64,000 bases of DNA from CAVQJU01 sp963729215 (lineage in GTDB: Bacteria; Acidobacteriota; Vicinamibacteria; Vicinamibacterales; CAVVIG01), in contig CAVSND010000005.1 in NCBI GenBank assembly GCA_963729215.1, positions 1 through 64,000 of the forward strand, written 5' to 3'. The translations under genes and the position numbers were made by a program. Numbering within the stretch: the first letter of the stretch is position 1; each line of letters begins with the position of its first letter. The notes under the pieces are model-generated. The model had not been told where the DNA came from. It ran no database searches and saw nothing but the letters and a program-made list of their open reading frames with translations. Shown piece by piece: positions 40,760 to 51,813 of the stretch.

Positions 40760-41130
40760 GCGATGTGTGACTCATGCAGCACCACCCGCATGCTTTCGAC
40801 CGCGCGCGCACCCGCTCCGAGATCGCCGCGGGCGATCGCCGCCACCATCGCGTCAAATATCGATCGCGAAAGAAACTCCGTGGTGGTGTTCCGCCCCTTG
40901 AAGGCAGGTACGTCATCGAGGTTGCGATAATTCAGCTCCGCCAGCACCGCGTGCAGCGTCGTGCTGGCCCGTCCGATGTCCACGACGATGCCGTCGGCAT
41001 CGAGATCCGGCCGCCGGAACTCGACGTCGACGACAAACGTCGCGCCATGCAGGCGCTGAGCCGGACCGAACACCTCGCCGCGAAAACTGTGCGCCACCAT
41101 CAGATGATCGCGCACGCACACGCTATACAT
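40711..41130 (-). CDS. PTPS/QueD-family protein lacking catalytic residues
   Basis: 139 residues with the 6-pyruvoyl-tetrahydropterin synthase fold (LMVAHSFRG, RLHGATFVVDVEF, VVDIGRASTTLHAVLAELNY, TTEFLSRSIFDAM, VVLHESHIAWAAF). Compared with QueD, zinc ligands His14 and His28 remain, but the third His of HGH is Ala30, the catalytic Cys position is Ala24 and the Asp-His dyad is Asn67-Tyr68. The conserved Glu of HES is kept. It therefore probably does not do normal PTPS chemistry. It overlaps the dehydrogenase end by eight bases. Confidence 0.8.
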   Translation of the reverse strand: MYSVCVRDHLMVAHSFRGEVFGPAQRLHGATFVVDVEFRRPDLDADGIVVDIGRASTTLHAVLAELNYRNLDDVPAFKGRNTTTEFLSRSIFDAMVAAIARGDLGAGARAVESMRVVLHESHIAWAAFEGSVKGVKGVS

Positions 41131-42259
41131 CAGGCCCCCTTCGGGAACGTAAAACGCAAAACGTAAAACGTAAATGAACGGAGAACGACGAACGGCAGAA
41201 CCCTTGAATCCTCTCGAACCTCTTGAACCTCTTGAACCTCTCGAACCCCTCGAACCTCTTGAACCTCGTCGAACCCCTTGGACCTATTCGTATCGTCATG
41301 CGATGGCAGAGCGCCTCGAGCTTTCCGTCAGCGAGCGACGCCATGACCTGCGGCAGCGATTCGAACGCCGACTCGCCGGTGATGAGCGCGTCGAGCGCCG
41401 GGTCGGCCAGCGAGGCCAGCGCGAAGGACATCCGGCGCCTGAAGTCCCAGCGGGCGCGCTGAGATGACGCGACGTTTCCAACCTGCGACGACCTGAGCGT
41501 CAGCCGCCGTGCGTGAAAGGCCTGGCCGAGCGCCACCGGCACGGCCTGGTCGCCGTACCAACTCAGCTCGACGATGGTGGCCTCGAATCCCGCAACGCGC
41601 AGGGCGAGCTCGAGTCCCGACGGCGAGCCACTCGCGTGGATCACCACGTCCGCCGTGTCAGCCAGACCCTCGGGGTGCGAAAAGCGAACCCCGAGCGCGC
41701 TGGCTACGGCTGCTCGCCGCGGGTTGAGATCGACGAGCTCGACGTCGCAGCCGTGGATTCGCCCGGCGAGCCACGCGACCATGCTTCCGACGGTGCCCGC
41801 GCCAACGACGGTGACGCGATCACCGATATGCGGGTTCGCGTCCCAGAGACCGTTGATCGCTGTTTCGAGGTTGGCCGCCAGCACGGCCCGCTGAGGCGGC
41901 ACGTCTTCCGGAATGACATGCACGGCGCCCGCGGGCACGACGTACCGGGTCTGGTGCGGGTAAAGGCAGAACACGTGGCGATTGAGCAGCTCGGGAGGAC
42001 CGTGTTCGACGATGCCCACGCTGGCGTAACCGTACCTGATGGGACCGGGAAAACCTCCGGCCTGAAAAGGGGCGCGCATGCGCTCGTATTCGCTCGCCGG
42101 CACCCGTCCCCGAAACACGAGCGCCTCCGTGCCGCGGCTGATGCCACTGTAGAGCGCGCGCACCACCACATCACCCGGCGACGGGGATGGAAGCGTCTCC
42201 GGCCGGATCTCTCCATGACCCGGCGACGCTATCCAGAATGCCCGCGCGTCATTTTTCAC
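41123..42259 (-). CDS. Zinc-type alcohol dehydrogenase-like oxidoreductase
   Basis: GTG 42259 (KNDARAFWIASPGHGEIRPE) is preferred because a longer start would run into the divergent gene. MDR-type features: LYSGISRGTEALVF, GYASVGIVE, Rossmann motif VTVVGAGTVGSMVAWLAG, LVDLNPRRAAVASALGV. Catalytic-zinc Cys is replaced by Ser/Gly (SGISRGTE), as in this subfamily. The natural C-terminus should be near LEALCHRM; beyond it the frame runs through tandem repeats as RFKRFEGFERFKRFKRF before TAG 41123. Confidence 0.8.
   Translation of the reverse strand: MKNDARAFWIASPGHGEIRPETLPSPSPGDVVVRALYSGISRGTEALVFRGRVPASEYERMRAPFQAGGFPGPIRYGYASVGIVEHGPPELLNRHVFCLYPHQTRYVVPAGAVHVIPEDVPPQRAVLAANLETAINGLWDANPHIGDRVTVVGAGTVGSMVAWLAGRIHGCDVELVDLNPRRAAVASALGVRFSHPEGLADTADVVIHASGSPSGLELALRVAGFEATIVELSWYGDQAVPVALGQAFHARRLTLRSSQVGNVASSQRARWDFRRRMSFALASLADPALDALITGESAFESLPQVMASLADGKLEALCHRMTIRIGPRGSTRFKRFEGFERFKRFKRFERIQGFCRSSFSVHLRFTFCVLRSRRGPDV
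41145..41281. repeat. Word-repeat block inside the dehydrogenase 3' end
   Basis: 41145-41200 has AACGTAAAACGCAAAACGTA words and 41200-41281 has nine-base CTTGAACCT/CTCGAACCT words repeated about eight times. The block lies in the coding frame and adds about 45 residues to the dehydrogenase. Confidence 0.75.
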
Positions 42260-42305
42260 AGGTGTCAATTCTGGGGCTTTTCGCGGGCACGTTACAATCC
42301 CGAAC

Positions 42306-43055
42306 GTGGGACTGCGAGCTCGAGTAGCCGCCGGCGGCGTGGTGGCGTGCGCCGTGGTTGCGATCGCCGCGACGCTCATGCGCCGGACGCTGCCGCTCGG
42401 CGAGCTCTACGCGGCAAAATCCACGGCGATACTGGCTGTCGTCACGATCTCCGCCGCGACACTGGTTCGCGCGCATCACCCCTTCACCCGGTTCGGCGCG
42501 GCGAATCAGATGACGCTGATACGGGCGGGGCTCGTGGCGCTCGTGGCCGGGCTGATCGGCGAGCCGGCGGTCGCGCCGGTTGCGGCCGTCGCCGTTGGCG
42601 TGGCGGCGGCCGTGGAGATCTTTGACGGCGTCGACGGCTGGCTGGCGCGGCGCGGCGGGCTCGCCAGCGCCTTCGGCGCGCGATTCGACATGGAAGTCGA
42701 CGCGCTGCTGATCATGGTCCTGGCGATCCTGGCGTGGCAGCATGGAAAAGCGGGAGCCTGGGTGCTGCTTTCGGGGCTGTTGCGCTACGCGTTCGTCGCC
42801 GCGGGGTGGCTGGCTCCCTGGATCGCACGCCCGCTTCCACCAAGCCGGCGGCGCCAGACCATCTGCGTCGTCCAGATCGCGGCGCTGGTCGCCGTCGTCT
42901 CGCCCCTGATGCCTTCGAGCGTCACGTCGCCCATGGCCGCAGCCGCGCTCGCGGTGCTGGCCGCATCGTTTCTGATGGACATCGTGTGGCTCTGGCGGGC
43001 CAGGTCGGCTACAGCAACGACAGCTCGTGTCCGAGCTTTTCCTTCTTCGTCGTGA
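42306..43055 (+). CDS. CDP-alcohol phosphatidyltransferase
   Basis: GTG 42306 start; 249 residues with about six membrane helices. The family signature D-x2-DG-x2-AR-x8-G-x3-D-x3-D is perfect in FDGVDGWLARRGGLASAFGA followed by RFDMEVD. It would transfer a CDP-activated phosphoalcohol to an acceptor alcohol in the inner membrane. A TACAAT nine bases before GTG hints at a leaderless transcript. Its end overlaps ribA by 47 bases. Confidence 0.85.
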   Translation: MGLRARVAAGGVVACAVVAIAATLMRRTLPLGELYAAKSTAILAVVTISAATLVRAHHPFTRFGAANQMTLIRAGLVALVAGLIGEPAVAPVAAVAVGVAAAVEIFDGVDGWLARRGGLASAFGARFDMEVDALLIMVLAILAWQHGKAGAWVLLSGLLRYAFVAAGWLAPWIARPLPPSRRRQTICVVQIAALVAVVSPLMPSSVTSPMAAAALAVLAASFLMDIVWLWRARSATATTARVRAFPSSS

Positions 43056-43662
43056 GATAGCGGCGAGTGGAATCAGTCAGGGGAATCTCGATCGGTACCC
43101 GCTCGCTGACCGACAGGCCGTCGCCCGTCACGCCGGCTGACTTCCGCGGGTTGTTGGTCAGCAGGCGAATCGACCGGACGCCGAGGTCGCGAAAAATCTG
43201 CACGCCGATGCTGTAGTCGCGGGAGTCCGCGGGAAAGCCCAGGCGCTCGTTCGCTTCCACCGTGTCGTATCCCTCGTCTTGCAGCGTGTACGCCTTGATT
43301 TTGTTGGCGAGGCCGATTCCGCGGCCCTCCTGATTCAGGTACACCACGAGTCCCCGGCCTTCGTCGGCGATGCGGCGCATCGCCATCTGCAACTGCGGAC
43401 CGCAATCGCAACGGGTCGAGTGGAAGACGTCGCCGGTCAGGCAGGCCGAGTGCATCCGGGCGAGCACGTCGTTGCCGCTGCTGATGTCGCCGCGCACGAG
43501 CGCAACATGCGTCTGGAGGTTGGCCGGATTTTCGTAGATGTGGACATCGAACTCGCCGTAGTCAGTCGGCAGCTTGGCCGTCGCGACACGGCGGACACCT
43601 CGCGCGGAGCCGAACAACGCGGTGAGCGCGGCTCGCAGGCGTGTGCGAATCTGATGCAACAT
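43009..43662 (-). CDS. ribA: GTP cyclohydrolase II
   Basis: 217 residues. Zinc cysteines are in HSACLTGDVF and RCDCGPQL, catalytic region YLNQEGRGIGLANKIKAY, and the end LLTNNPRKSAG. It opens GTP to a diaminopyrimidine with loss of formate and pyrophosphate. There is no DHBP synthase domain and no other riboflavin gene except the RibD-like reductase. It is divergent from the LtaS-like gene with 27 bases between starts. Confidence 0.9.
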   Translation of the reverse strand: MLHQIRTRLRAALTALFGSARGVRRVATAKLPTDYGEFDVHIYENPANLQTHVALVRGDISSGNDVLARMHSACLTGDVFHSTRCDCGPQLQMAMRRIADEGRGLVVYLNQEGRGIGLANKIKAYTLQDEGYDTVEANERLGFPADSRDYSIGVQIFRDLGVRSIRLLTNNPRKSAGVTGDGLSVSERVPIEIPLTDSTRRYLTTKKEKLGHELSLL

Positions 43663-43689
43663 AGTCGTAACAGCTATCGTAGGAAGCGG

Positions 43690-45372
43690 ATGCCCGAACT
43701 GTCAAACCAGACTCGACCTTGGCCAATGGCGCGAACCGCGATCCTGGCCGCCGCGCTCGTCGTGCTCGACGCGTCGCTCGCGTTCAAAAACGTCTGGCCG
43801 ACACCCGCCATTCGCTGGCAAGGGGCGCTTTCCGTCGAGTTGGCCGTTTGCGTTCTGGCAATGGCGCTGGCCTATCCCCGATTCGGATCGCTGTCGCGGC
43901 GGACTCTCGCATGGCTCGGCGCGATCTGGGTGACGCTGGTCATCGTTCGCTACGCGGACGTCACGGCGCCTGCCCTCTACGGCCGCCCGGTCAACCTGTT
44001 CTGGGACATGCGGCACGTATCGGCCGTCGCCGCCATGCTCGCGCGGGTCGCGTCGTGGCGGCTCGTTCTGCTCATCATCGCCGCGACGATCCTCATCCCC
44101 TTCGTCCTGTATCGGGTGATTCGGTGGGCGCTCGGACGCGTCAACGAGGCCATGAGCCGGCGGATCGAACGGCGGGTCCTCGCCGCGCTGGCTGTCGTGG
44201 TGATCGTGCTGTTCGCGGTGGGACGCGTGTACAGCGAGAGCGGCTTCTACGACGATGAGAGTGCGCTCGCGTCGGCGTTTCCGGCGCCGGTGACGCAGAG
44301 CCTTCTGCGACAGACGCGCCTGCTCGTCACCGAGATGACCGGGCGCAGTGGAACCGTTCTCGGCCAGAGTCCGCCGATGGATGTCAGCCTGGCCAACGTG
44401 CAAGGCGCCGACGTCCTGCTGATTTTCATCGAGTCGTACGGCGCGGTGAGCTGGGAACACGCCAACCTTGCCGGACCCAATGCGCAGGCGCGCACGAACT
44501 TCGAGAACGACATCCGCGAAACCGGACGCGATGTCGTGTCGGCCTTCGTCGAGTCGCCGACGTTTGGAGGCAACTCGTGGCTCGCGCATATCAGCCTTCT
44601 GACGGGCCTCGAGATTCGCGACGAGGATGCCAACGTCTTGTTGATGAGACAGAAGCGCGAGACGCTGATTTCGACGTTCGCGCGGCGCGGCTACCGCACA
44701 CTGGCGATGATGCCGGGGTTGCAGCAAAGCTGGCCCGAAGGCATCTTTTACGGGTTCAATGCCATCTACGACGGCGAGCGCCTCGATTACAAGGGGCCGC
44801 CGTTTGGCTGGTGGACGATCCCCGATCAATTCGTCGCCGCGCGCCTGGATGCCGCGGAGATCGAGTCGCGATCGCGCGCGCCCCTGTTCGTGTTCTTCCC
44901 CACCACAGGCACCCATACGCCCTTCACGCCGACGGCGCCCTATCAGCCCGACTGGGCGCGGATGCTGACGCCGCACCCGTACGAACAGGACGAGCTTCTG
45001 CACGCGTGGTCGCAACAGCCGGACTGGATGAACCTCGGGCCAAGCTACGCGCGGGCGCTGGCGGCGACCTACAGGTGGATCGGGGGCCTGCTCCGCAAGC
45101 GCGCCGATCGCGACCTCGTCCTGATTCTGATCGGCGACCACCAGCCGCCGGCGCTCGTCAGCGGCGAAGGCGCCACCTGGGACGTGCCGGTTCACGTGAT
45201 CGCGAACCGCACGACCCGTCTCGCGGTGCTCGACGCGTTGCGATCGCGCGGATTCCGGAGCGGGCTGACTCCGCAACGTCCGAAGCTATCGCGCATGCAC
45301 GAGCTGGTACCCGATACTGCTCGACGCCTTCAGCGGCGCCGATCGACCATAGGCAGTTCTCGAAACGTGTAG
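43690..45372 (+). CDS. LtaS/alkaline-phosphatase-superfamily membrane protein
   Basis: ATG 43690 follows AGGAAG. Four to five N-terminal membrane helices (ILAAALVVLDASLAF; LVLLIIAATILIPFVLY; LAALAVVVIVLFAVG) lead to a periplasmic sulfatase-like domain: DVLLIFIESYGAVSWEH, FGGNSWLAHISLLTG with the probable nucleophile Ser, FFPTTGTHTPFTP and ILIGDHQPPA for metal binding. Members transfer phosphoglycerol or phosphoethanolamine. A one-base indel near 45310 may have changed the last 20 residues; an alternative end is 45352. About 560 residues. Confidence 0.8.
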   Translation: MPELSNQTRPWPMARTAILAAALVVLDASLAFKNVWPTPAIRWQGALSVELAVCVLAMALAYPRFGSLSRRTLAWLGAIWVTLVIVRYADVTAPALYGRPVNLFWDMRHVSAVAAMLARVASWRLVLLIIAATILIPFVLYRVIRWALGRVNEAMSRRIERRVLAALAVVVIVLFAVGRVYSESGFYDDESALASAFPAPVTQSLLRQTRLLVTEMTGRSGTVLGQSPPMDVSLANVQGADVLLIFIESYGAVSWEHANLAGPNAQARTNFENDIRETGRDVVSAFVESPTFGGNSWLAHISLLTGLEIRDEDANVLLMRQKRETLISTFARRGYRTLAMMPGLQQSWPEGIFYGFNAIYDGERLDYKGPPFGWWTIPDQFVAARLDAAEIESRSRAPLFVFFPTTGTHTPFTPTAPYQPDWARMLTPHPYEQDELLHAWSQQPDWMNLGPSYARALAATYRWIGGLLRKRADRDLVLILIGDHQPPALVSGEGATWDVPVHVIANRTTRLAVLDALRSRGFRSGLTPQRPKLSRMHELVPDTARRLQRRRSTIGSSRNV

Positions 45373-45383
45373 TGCAGGCCGCA

Positions 45384-46391
45384 CTACTTTTGCTTCACTG
45401 AGGGCCGTTCGGCGTCGCGGGCGGCTTCCAGCATGTGCTGCACGGCATAGTTCCCCTCGTGGCACGCGACTTCGAATACCCGTTCACTGCTGTTCGCCGT
45501 CAGCGGCACCATGAACGTCCACGTCCTCGTCCACGTCGCCGGATCGTCGACGGTCACGGCCCATTCGATCCGGTCCGGCGCCGTCCGCGTGAACCGCTCG
45601 ACGAGGCGCAGTGACGCGGCCTCGGCGTTGCGGTACGTGCTTCGCTCCCTGAAATTGCGGGTTTCCACGACGAGTGTGTCCCGGTCCCAGTGACCTCGCG
45701 CATCGCCCATATCGAGTCGGATCGCGGAACCAATGTGCGGCGCGGGGTCCAACGGAATCACGCGGGTCTCGTGAATCAACTCGTAGCGAATCGCGACGAA
45801 CCCCGGCGCCTGGATGATCTGATAGGAATTTCCCTGCACGTGCGGCACCATCGAGCCAGGCAGCCCTCTGGTGATGCACCGATCGTAGAGGCTGAAATCC
45901 TCCGGGCCGTCGAACGGCCCTCCGGCAACGCTTCCTGTGACAGGCCAGCGTTCGTTGACGGCGTAGATGCTCGCGTCGGCGGGCGTGGCGCGCGCCTCGG
46001 CGTCAGGCCTGAGCGCCGGAATCCTGCCGTCGGGCGGATCGACGACGAGCCACGGGCGGCTCCCCCTTGCCAGCTCGAACACGTCACGAAACGGCATAAA
46101 CGCCTGAGGCCCGTCCGGCCTGTAAACCGCCTGTGCCTGACGCTGCTTGACGATTTCGGCCAACTCCGCAACCGCTACATCTTCAATGCGCCGGCCTTCG
46201 AATTCTTTGGGCCGCTCGAACGGCGTGTTCAACTCGTACTTGTTCGTGTAGGTGCCTTGCAGGTCGGGATCGCCCCACGGCGTTCGCGGCTGCACGAAGT
46301 GGTGGGAAGCCGTCGCCTTGGTTGTTTGCGCGTCAGCGCCTGTTGTCCAGACGCCCAGGACAAGAAGGAAGGTTGCGAGCTTACGCGACAT
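45384..46391 (-). CDS. Secreted hypothetical protein (PWGDPDLQG family)
   Basis: 335 residues. Signal peptide MSRKLATFLLVLGVWTTGAD ends at AQ. The block TPWGDPDLQGTYTNKYELNT and the later DPPDGRIPAL, YDRCITRGLPGSM and HWDRDTLVVETRNF define a secreted family that is very frequent in Acidobacteriota. Function unknown. Confidence 0.8.
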   Translation of the reverse strand: MSRKLATFLLVLGVWTTGADAQTTKATASHHFVQPRTPWGDPDLQGTYTNKYELNTPFERPKEFEGRRIEDVAVAELAEIVKQRQAQAVYRPDGPQAFMPFRDVFELARGSRPWLVVDPPDGRIPALRPDAEARATPADASIYAVNERWPVTGSVAGGPFDGPEDFSLYDRCITRGLPGSMVPHVQGNSYQIIQAPGFVAIRYELIHETRVIPLDPAPHIGSAIRLDMGDARGHWDRDTLVVETRNFRERSTYRNAEAASLRLVERFTRTAPDRIEWAVTVDDPATWTRTWTFMVPLTANSSERVFEVACHEGNYAVQHMLEAARDAERPSVKQK

Positions 46392-46540
46392 GTATCAATC
46401 CTCGCGTCGAAGCGTATTTCCACTTCACGGGTCTCAACTGCTGCCGGCGAGTCTAGCACCCCACCCAGCCGCTCTGAGCCGGTTTTCCTCTCCTTTTCGC
46501 ATCACTCGCCGAGGAGCGTGGACGATGAAAGACCATCTGC

Positions 46541-47053
46541 TTGGAATTTCGTACTCGATGCGGAATCACATTGTTTGCACCCAGGATCGCCGTCGGCCAG
46601 GAACTCACGACGCGCTACGTGTTTGCGGGCCCGATCGTCAACGCAGACAGCCAGCCGCCTGTTATCTGGGGCGGCGGAGGCGGAGTCGAGCGGTTGGCCG
46701 CAAGAAATACCTATGTCGGTGGGGAAGTCGAAGGCGTGTTCGTTCCAGCGTACACGGCTCCTGGGTGCTGTGTTTCGGGACGGTCCCAGGTAGGCTTTCT
46801 CTTCTCACTAAACGGGACGTACTATCTGGCGAGATCGACGAACGGGCCGAAATGGGAACCATTCGTCACCGGCGGGATAGGTGCCATTGCCGCTGGCGCG
46901 TCTCAGGGCATCGAGTTCGCCGCCCCCGTCTACGATTTCGGCGGCGGTATCGACCGGTGGCTCACACCCCACAGGAGCGTTCGGTTCGAAATACAGGAAA
47001 AAATACTCGGCTTCCCGATGCTCGCCTTCCGCGTCGGAGTCGTCTTCCGCTGA
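46541..47053 (+). CDS. Outer-membrane beta-barrel-like protein
   Basis: About 170 residues of alternating strands (YVFAGPIVNADSQPPVIWGG, NTYVGGEVEGVFVP, VGFLFSLNGTYYLA, VYDFGGGIDRWL) ending GFPMLAFRVGVVFR. The N-terminus is doubtful: TTG 46541 keeps the frame; ATG 46524 is in another one, so an indel is possible. It resembles small OmpA/OprF-like barrels. Confidence 0.5.
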   Translation: MEFRTRCGITLFAPRIAVGQELTTRYVFAGPIVNADSQPPVIWGGGGGVERLAARNTYVGGEVEGVFVPAYTAPGCCVSGRSQVGFLFSLNGTYYLARSTNGPKWEPFVTGGIGAIAAGASQGIEFAAPVYDFGGGIDRWLTPHRSVRFEIQEKILGFPMLAFRVGVVFR

Positions 47054-47061
47054 CACAGAAA

Positions 47062-47082
47062 GGGCCGGGCGTGAGCCCGGCC
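47062..47082 (+). terminator. GC-rich hairpin terminator
   Basis: GGGCCGGGC and GCCCGGCCC with loop GTGA, preceded by AAA and followed by CTT, nine bases past the barrel gene stop. Confidence 0.65.
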
Positions 47083-47104
47083 CCTTCAGCGTGTCGTTGT
47101 CTTT

Positions 47105-47137
47105 CTCCCTAACCTCTAACCTCTAACCTCTGACCCC

Positions 47138-47138
<1 letters not shown>
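47105..47138. repeat. CTAACCT tandem words
   Basis: Four seven-base words, CTAACCT with variants, lie between the converging barrel gene and nrdJ. Confidence 0.6.
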
Positions 47139-49992
<2,854 letters not shown>

Positions 49993-50158
49993 GAGCCCTC
50001 CGATAACGACGACGACCGCATCCCGCCCCGGAAGCGACGTCTGGAACTGAGTGGAAATACCGTGCGGGAGATGTAATCTCGAGGCTCTTTTCAGCCCCGG
50101 CATCCACGAAAAAGCTGGGAGCTTCTTCGCTGATCGCCTTGTCCGCTACGGCGGATCA

Positions 50159-50186
50159 ATATGCGCCCAGTTCACGGGTTTGTCAA
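50159..50186 (-). promoter_or_regulatory. Sigma-70-type promoter of nrdJ
   Basis: On the minus strand TTGACA, 17 bases, CATATT. The 5' leader would be about 160 bases. No B12 riboswitch box was found in it. Confidence 0.6.
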
Positions 50187-50195
50187 CTGCGATCT

Positions 50196-50250
50196 ACAAC
50201 ATATTGTGGCTCTCTTTTAGGGCGAACGCAAGATGTGGACAAATGTGTAT
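50196..50250. promoter_or_regulatory. Candidate NrdR boxes
   Basis: ACAACATATTGTGG (50196-50209) matches the NrdR palindrome well. A weaker site, ATGTGGACAAATGTGT (50233-50248), is centred about 40 bases away, four helical turns. They lie just upstream of the -35. Confidence 0.5.
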
Positions 50251-50277
50251 GGCTGTGGAAAAGCCGTGGCTCGGCGG

Positions 50278-50402
50278 CGTCTCGGGGCTCGTTTCTCGTA
50301 GCTCGCGGCCGGGCTGGGCTACGCTGGGGCCCACATGACTGACTCGGGTAACGAGCCACCAGCTACGGACCTCGAGCCACGAGCGACGAGCCACGAGCCG
50401 CG
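50278..50402. repeat. Word-repeat element, GCTCGTGG family, with inverted arms
   Basis: GGGCTCGTTTCTCGTAGCTC words (50278-50325) are followed after 20 bases by inverted CGAGCCACGAGCGACGAGCC words (50345-50402). The second arm overlaps the predicted 5' end of the CPBP gene. Confidence 0.7.
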
Positions 50403-51109
50403 TCCCCTCGCCGAGCGTGCCGTGGCCCTGCTCGAGGTCATCCTGTGCTCCGACTACCCGACCCAGTTCGCGCTGGCCGCCACGCTGAACGCGGCCGGCT
50501 ACTCGCCGATCGTCAACGGCCAGCTGTCGCTGCGGTATGTCGTCACGCTATCGCTGGTCGATTCGGTATTGCTCGTCGGCCTGATCGTCCTGTTCCTGCG
50601 GTCGCACGGCGAACGCGTGCGCGACGTGCTGCTGGGACCGCGTCCCGTCGGCCGGCGAAGTTCTGCTGGGCGTGCAGCTGACGTTTGCCGCCCTCGTGTT
50701 CGGCATCGCCGTGCTGACCGCGGTGCAGGCACTGTTCCCCCGACTGCACAACGTCGTGCACAACCCGCTTCAGGATCTGATCCGCGGGCCTCGCAACGCC
50801 GGGATCTTCGCGATCGTCGTGGTGGTGGCCGGCGGGGTGCGCGAAGAAATCCAGCGGGCCTTCGTGCTGCACCGGTTCAAGGTCTGGCTGGGCGGGGGAA
50901 CGGTCGGAATCATCGTCGGCAGCATCGCGTTCGGAGCCGGGCATCTCGTCCAGGGCTACGATGCAGCCATCGCCACCGGGTTGCTGGGCGTCTTCTGGGG
51001 AATCATGTATCTGCGGCGCGGATCCGTCATCGCGCCGATGGTCAGCCATTCCGGATTCAACTTGATCGAGCTGGTGCAGTATCTCGCCTTCGCGGGCCGG
51101 CGAATCTAG
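50335..51109 (+). CDS. CPBP-family intramembrane protease
   Basis: The abortive-infection/CPBP signature is present: GGVREEIQRAFVLHRF, FGAGHLVQGY and MVSHSGFNLIE, with several membrane helices. A frameshift near 50655 separates the first 110 residues. The first 22 residues (TDSGNEPPATDLEPRATSHE) are encoded by repeat DNA, so the real start is probably after 50400. About 235-257 residues. Confidence 0.7.
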
Positions 51110-51206
51110 TCATCTAGTCATTCGGTCATCTGGTCATCGTTTGGAAATTGGCAAATGTCCAATTGACAACGATGACCAGATGACTAGATGACCAAATGAC
51201 CAGATT
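51105..51206. repeat. Long palindromic word-repeat element, family GATGACCA, copy B
   Basis: The left arm has TCTAGTCATCTAGTCATTCG and the right arm AACGATGACCAGATGACTAG with inverted words. The core (ATTGGCAAATGTCCAATTGA) matches copy A (ATTGGCAATGTCCCAAATGA). It lies between two converging genes, in the position of a bidirectional terminator. Confidence 0.8.
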
Positions 51207-51208
51207 GG

Positions 51209-51736
51209 TTATCTCGCCGTGGCGTAGAGGTCGACGACATCGCCGCGCTGGCGCAGGCCGGCCACCCATTCGTCGATCAGCATCTGCCGGCGGGCGTCTT
51301 CCGATCCGGCAAATCGCTGCGCGATGTAGGCGCGGATGCGAAGGTTCTCGCGCAGCGTCACGCGCAGCTGCGCGTCGGTGAGGCCCGAGCGTTGCAGCAC
51401 GGCGTCGAATGCCGCCGCGGACGGAAAACGTCCGCGTACGCCCGCCAACTCCCGCTCAACGGCATCGTCGTTGGGCTCGGGCGGTGCGTAGCGAGTGGCT
51501 TCGACCAGCTCGAGCCCGCGGTTGATGAGCTTGGCAAGCGCCGCGCCGACCCGATCCGTGGCGCCATCATCCGACACCAGTCCCAAATCGAGCGCCGCCA
51601 TCACGTCGCTCAACATGATCACCTGGCCACCGGCGACTGCGAGCACGCGATCGATTGTCTCGCCGCGGGCCACCGCGCCCCCGAGCGCGACGACAACCAG
51701 CACTGCGCTCAACAAGAAGTTGCGACGCTTGTTCAT
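51209..51736 (-). CDS. SurA-like N-terminal domain protein without PPIase domain
   Basis: 175 residues. Signal peptide to ARGETIDR; DRVLAVAGGQVIMLSDVMAA and LAKLINRGLELVEATRY match the SurA N-terminal chaperone fold. No parvulin domain follows. It is the last gene of the TamB-Omp85 run, which suggests a periplasmic chaperone for outer-membrane assembly. Confidence 0.75.
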   Translation of the reverse strand: MNKRRNFLLSAVLVVVALGGAVARGETIDRVLAVAGGQVIMLSDVMAALDLGLVSDDGATDRVGAALAKLINRGLELVEATRYAPPEPNDDAVERELAGVRGRFPSAAAFDAVLQRSGLTDAQLRVTLRENLRIRAYIAQRFAGSEDARRQMLIDEWVAGLRQRGDVVDLYATAR

Positions 51737-51740
51737 CTCG

Positions 51741-51790
51741 TCCGTTCCGCGTTCTGCATTCTACGTTCTACGTTCTGCGTTTTCCGTTCC
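51741..51790. repeat. Word-repeat, ACGTTCT family
   Basis: TTCTGCATTCTACGTTCTAC followed by GTTCTGCGTTTTCCGTT. It lies between the Omp85 gene end and the SurA-like start. Confidence 0.6.
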
Positions 51791-51813
51791 GGCTGCGTCC
51801 TTCAGCAGCCGGC

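Noticed and set aside
37699..43662. Ordinary riboflavin operon
   Set aside because: Only ribA and a RibD-type reductase domain are present, without deaminase, ribB, ribH or ribE, and they are mixed with glycosyl-, methyl- and phosphatidyltransferases.
49993..50152. Cobalamin riboswitch in the nrdJ leader
   Set aside because: The conserved B12-box type sequence and the expected stem organisation were not found.
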